Assembly (NCBI GenBank): GCA_021155205.1 | Contig: JAJNPS010000015.1 | Location: 124,001-188,000, forward strand | From: Rhodobacterales bacterium | GTDB lineage: Bacteria; Pseudomonadota; Alphaproteobacteria; Rhodobacterales; Rhodobacteraceae | Direction: 5' to 3' | Length of the DNA: 64,000 nucleotides | In this document: positions 60,832 to 64,000 of the stretch, one piece after another | How positions within the stretch are numbered: the stretch's first letter is position 1 | Layout: each line of letters opens with the position of its first letter | The notes under the pieces: generated by a model | What the model saw: only the letters and a program-made list of their open reading frames with translations | Database searches by the model: none | Told to the model about the DNA's origin: nothing | Made by a program: the position numbers and the translations under genes

Positions 60832-61604
60832 TCGCCCTGCCCGCCCCGTCCCGGCTGTGGTCTGACGCGCCCGTATTTAGCGGCCTGGCGCTGTTCATCG
60901 CCCTGACCGCCGTGCCCTTGCTGGCCGCCGCCTTGATCGACACCCGGTTGTTTCTGGACGCCCCGGTCTGGCAAAAGCCGCTCCAGTTCCATCTGGCGTT
61001 GTCGGTCTATATCGCCACACTTGCGTTCTTTGCCCGTTTTCTGCCGCACGGCATGATCACCAGCCGCGGCTGGCGCATCTATGCGGGCGTCGTTGCATTC
61101 TGCATCATTGCGGAACTTGTCTGGGTCGGCGGGGCGGCCAGCTATGGCACTGCGTCGCATTTCAACACCGATGACGTCGTCATGGGCACCATCTATGGGC
61201 TCATGGGTCTTTTCGCCGTCATCCTGACCTCGGCCAGCCTTGTCATGGGGATCGCCATCTGGCGCAACCCTGCCACCGGCCTGCCCCCCGCGCTGCATCT
61301 GGGCATCGCCCTTGGCCTGATCCTGACCTTTGTTTTGACCCTGATCGCGGCGGGCACGATGTCGTCCATGCCCGGCCACTGGGTCGGCACGCCGATCACC
61401 GGCGCAAAGCTGCCCATCGTCGGCTGGTCGCGTGAGGTCGGCGATCTGCGCGCGGCACATTTCTTTGCCACCCATGCGCTGCATGTTGTCCCGCTCGCCG
61501 GGTTCACCGGCTCACGCGCCGTTGTCTGGGCTGGCGCTGTCATCTTTTCGGCCGTGACGATGGGCATCTTTGCCCTGGGCCTGATGGGGTTGCCGCTGAT
61601 CTGA
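60828..61604 (+). CDS. Seven-helix membrane protein, unknown function
   Basis: A 258-aa protein with about seven hydrophobic segments (ALFIALTAVPLLAAALID, LQFHLALSVYIATLAFFARFL, IYAGVVAFCIIAELVWVGGAASYG, and others) and a conserved-looking HFFATHALHVVPLAGF. I do not recognise a family. The AAAGGAG site lies inside the DUF4281 gene. Paired with DUF4281 and opposite a TetR regulator, it may be part of a ligand-inducible membrane system. Confidence 0.75.
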   Translation: MIALPAPSRLWSDAPVFSGLALFIALTAVPLLAAALIDTRLFLDAPVWQKPLQFHLALSVYIATLAFFARFLPHGMITSRGWRIYAGVVAFCIIAELVWVGGAASYGTASHFNTDDVVMGTIYGLMGLFAVILTSASLVMGIAIWRNPATGLPPALHLGIALGLILTFVLTLIAAGTMSSMPGHWVGTPITGAKLPIVGWSREVGDLRAAHFFATHALHVVPLAGFTGSRAVVWAGAVIFSAVTMGIFALGLMGLPLI

Positions 61605-61619
61605 CGCTTTCCCTTGTGT

Positions 61620-61643
61620 CCGGGGCAGGCTAGAACGCCCCGG
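61620..61643 (+). terminator. Hairpin upstream of valS
   Basis: CCGGGGC pairs with GCCCCGG (7 bp, 10-nt loop) between the membrane gene and valS. It could end the DUF4281 transcript or be part of the valS leader. No T-run follows. Confidence 0.4.
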
Positions 61644-61661
61644 ATCAAGGGGAAGACCGCC

Positions 61662-64000
61662 ATGCCGATGGAAAAGACCTTCAACGCGACCGAGGCCGAG
61701 GCCCGTCTGTATGCCATGTGGGAGGCGATGGGGGCCTTCAAGGCCGGAACGAATGCAAAGCCCGACGGCAAACCGTTTTCCATCATGATCCCGCCGCCGA
61801 ATGTCACCGGCTCGCTCCACATGGGGCATGCGTTCAACAACACGCTGCAGGACATCCTGACCCGCTGGCACCGGATGCGGGGCGACGATGTCCTGTGGCA
61901 GCCCGGCACCGACCATGCCGGGATTGCGACGCAGATGGTGACGGAACGCGAGATGGCGCTGGGACAGGAGCCCGACCGCCGCACCATGGGCCGCGAAAAA
62001 TTCGTCCAGCGGGTGTGGCAGCAAAAGCAGGCCTCGCGCGGGACGATCATCGGCCAGCTGAAACGCCTTGGCGCATCCTGCGACTGGAGCCGCGAGGCGT
62101 TCACGATGTCGGGCGCCCCCGGCGCTCCTGCGGGTGAAGAGGGCAACTTCCACGACGCCGTGATCAAGGTCTTTGTCGATCTTTACAACAAGGGCCTGAT
62201 CTATCGCGGCAAGCGCCTGGTGAACTGGGACCCGCATTTCGAGACCGCGATTTCCGACCTGGAGGTCGAGAATATCGAAGTCGCGGGGCATATGTGGCAT
62301 TTCAAATACCCGCTGGCGGGTGGGCAGACCTATGAGTACGTGGAAAAGGACGCCGAGGGGAACGTGACCCTGCGGGAGACGCGGGATTACATCTCCATCG
62401 CGACGACGCGCCCCGAAACCATGCTGGGCGACGGCGCGGTGGCGGTTCATCCGTCCGATGAGCGTTACGCGCCAATCATCGGGAAACTTTGTGAAATTCC
62501 GGTTGGTCCGCGCGAGCACCGCCGCCTGATCCCGATCATCACGGATGAATATCCTGATCCCCTGTTCGGCTCCGGTGCCGTCAAGATCACCGGCGCGCAT
62601 GACTTCAACGACTATGCCGTGGCCAAACGGGCGGGCATTCCCTGCTACCGGCTGATGGACACCCGCGCGCGGATGCGGGCCGACGGCGCCCCTTACGCCG
62701 AGGCGGCAGCGATTGCCCAGCAGATCTCGCGGTCCTGGCTGGTGCGCAAGGGTTACGTCCCGCCGGGTTTCGCCGAACAGCCCTACAATCCGTCCGAGGC
62801 CGAGGTTGATGCAATGAACCTGGTGCCCGATGACCTGCGCGGTCTTGATCGGCTGGAGGCGAGGAAACGCGTGGTCGAGGCGATCACCGCCGAGGGGCTG
62901 GCGGTGACCATCCTGCAAAAGTCGATCGACCCGGAAACCCATGCCGAACATCTGGAACGCGTGCCGGTTGTCGAGTCGAAGAAAATCATGCAACCCTTTG
63001 GTGACAGGTCGAAAGTGGTCATCGAGCCGATGCTGACCGACCAGTGGTTTGTCGATACCGCGAAGATCGTGGAACCGGCGCTGGAGGCGGTGCGCTCGGG
63101 CCGCACCAAAATCATCCCGCCGAGCGGAGAGAAGACCTATTACCACTGGCTGGAAAACATCGAGCCGTGGTGCATCAGCCGCCAGCTTTGGTGGGGGCAT
63201 CAGATTCCGGTGTGGTATGGGCCCCGTGCCGAAGGCGAAATGCGAGACTCGCTTGGCCCTGACGGCAAGCCTACAGGGGGCCATTGGGGCGACTTCAGCG
63301 TTAAGTGGGACTCGGCAAGTCTTGTCCCTTTCTGCGCGCCGACGTTCAAGGAAGCTGCCGAGCAGGCAAGGTGGTACTATGCAGACAAGTTCGGAATGGA
63401 TCAGGATGCTGACCTGATCTTCAAGTTCAATGAGGCTTCACAGCCGCCTGTCACAAGGACCGATTGGTCGCGGATTTCTCTCTACCGCGACCCCGACGTC
63501 CTCGACACCTGGTTCTCCTCCGGCCTCTGGCCCATCGGCACGCTCGGCTGGCCGGAGCCCACGGCGGAGTTGCAGAAGTACTTCCCCACCTCGGTCCTCG
63601 TGACCGGGCAGGATATCCTGTTCTTCTGGGTCGCCCGGATGATGATGATGCAACTGGCCGTGGTGAACGACATTCCGTTCCACACCGTCTATCTGCACGG
63701 CCTTGTCCGTGACGCCAAGGGCAAGAAGATGTCGAAATCGCTCGGCAACGTCATCGACCCGTTGGAGATCATCGACGAATACGGCGCCGACGCGCTGCGC
63801 TTCGCCAATGCCGCGATGGCCTCGCTCGGCGGCGTCCTCAAACTCGACACCCAGCGCATCGCGGGCTACCGCAACTTCGGCACCAAGCTCTGGAACGCCT
63901 GCCGCTTTGCCGAGATGAACGGGGTCTGGGAAGGCCACGCGACCGGCCCCGCCCCCACGCCAAAGGCAACCGTCAACCAGTGGATCATCGGCGAAGCGGC
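61662..64000 (+). CDS. valS: Valyl-tRNA synthetase (C-terminus cut by window edge)
   Basis: Class-I synthetase charging tRNA-Val; 779 codons are visible. The HIGH-type motif HMGH is at residues 53-56 (PPPNVTGSLHMGHAFNN) and KMSKS at about 690 (GKKMSKSLGNVIDP). The editing domain has the ISIATTRPETMLGDGAVAVHP block. The start is ATG 61662 with AAGGGGAAG upstream. Between WYGPRAEGE and RDPDVLDTWFSSGLWP, about 75 residues (63240-63480) are encoded by lower-GC DNA with unlike codons. The remaining anticodon-binding and coiled-coil parts lie beyond the window. Confidence 0.94.
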   Translation, partial: MPMEKTFNATEAEARLYAMWEAMGAFKAGTNAKPDGKPFSIMIPPPNVTGSLHMGHAFNNTLQDILTRWHRMRGDDVLWQPGTDHAGIATQMVTEREMALGQEPDRRTMGREKFVQRVWQQKQASRGTIIGQLKRLGASCDWSREAFTMSGAPGAPAGEEGNFHDAVIKVFVDLYNKGLIYRGKRLVNWDPHFETAISDLEVENIEVAGHMWHFKYPLAGGQTYEYVEKDAEGNVTLRETRDYISIATTRPETMLGDGAVAVHPSDERYAPIIGKLCEIPVGPREHRRLIPIITDEYPDPLFGSGAVKITGAHDFNDYAVAKRAGIPCYRLMDTRARMRADGAPYAEAAAIAQQISRSWLVRKGYVPPGFAEQPYNPSEAEVDAMNLVPDDLRGLDRLEARKRVVEAITAEGLAVTILQKSIDPETHAEHLERVPVVESKKIMQPFGDRSKVVIEPMLTDQWFVDTAKIVEPALEAVRSGRTKIIPPSGEKTYYHWLENIEPWCISRQLWWGHQIPVWYGPRAEGEMRDSLGPDGKPTGGHWGDFSVKWDSASLVPFCAPTFKEAAEQARWYYADKFGMDQDADLIFKFNEASQPPVTRTDWSRISLYRDPDVLDTWFSSGLWPIGTLGWPEPTAELQKYFPTSVLVTGQDILFFWVARMMMMQLAVVNDIPFHTVYLHGLVRDAKGKKMSKSLGNVIDPLEIIDEYGADALRFANAAMASLGGVLKLDTQRIAGYRNFGTKLWNACRFAEMNGVWEGHATGPAPTPKATVNQWIIGEA

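Overview
The window (about 66% G+C, 64 kb) is chromosomal DNA from an alphaproteobacterium of the family Rhodobacteraceae, most likely a Roseobacter-group aerobic anoxygenic phototroph. The evidence is a DddP-type DMSP lyase, spheroidene-type carotenoid and bacteriochlorophyll genes (crtI, crtB, tspO, crtA, bchI, bchD, bchO), and core gene orders typical of that family (pstSCAB-phoU-phoB; ppiD-trpE ... trpGDC-moaC-moeA-lexA-comEC-gltX-gltA). No phage, insertion sequence, plasmid gene or CRISPR array was found. Both edges cut genes: a DUF3445 heme-dependent demethylase on the left and valS on the right.

Layout. 1-11.4 kb holds methylated-compound and osmolyte metabolism: the DUF3445 protein (partial), divergent dddP, a PQQ-type sugar dehydrogenase, a five-gene HAAT/LIV-type ABC importer, and a dimethylglycine/sarcosine dehydrogenase-like FAD-GcvT fusion. 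11.4-16.0 kb holds three minus-strand proteins with Hint domains (one RTX-Hint of 939 aa, one short copy lacking the nucleophile Cys, one intact copy). 16.0-16.8 kb is a gene-poor gap, followed by tRNA-Leu(CAA) and a ypfJ-type zinc peptidase. 18.1-25.8 kb is a fragment of the photosynthesis gene cluster: crtI-crtB-tspO diverge from crtA-bchI-bchD-bchO around two TGT-N12-ACA (PpsR/CrtJ-type) sites. 25.8-32.1 kb is the phosphate operon with a Pho box in front of pstS.

32.2-40.2 kb is housekeeping: a class-V aminotransferase, a lipoprotein, moaA, tRNA-Pro(TGG), DUF192, a double cold-shock protein, pdxH, fabI, a LysE exporter, gpt and a class-I aminotransferase. 40.2-55.5 kb is the trp/Mo-cofactor/lexA/comEC/gltX/gltA block, with trpE separated from trpGDC by an oppositely oriented divergent polysaccharide deacetylase. 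55.5-64 kb holds an acyltransferase-like membrane protein, an N-terminal remnant of an N-carbamoylputrescine amidase, a DUF2235 hydrolase, an ornithine/lysine decarboxylase diverging from an Lrp/AsnC regulator, a TetR regulator diverging from a DUF4281-plus-7TM gene pair, and valS.

Most notable sequence observations: crtA has no usable ATG/GTG/TTG at the conserved N-terminus but has an ATT placed 5 nt after a perfect AGGAGG; a REPIN-like double palindrome is inserted in frame in bchD; the photosynthesis cluster is cut short on both sides; a Hint paralogue lacks its catalytic Cys; several palindromic operator candidates lie in divergent promoters; and a lower-GC patch lies inside valS.
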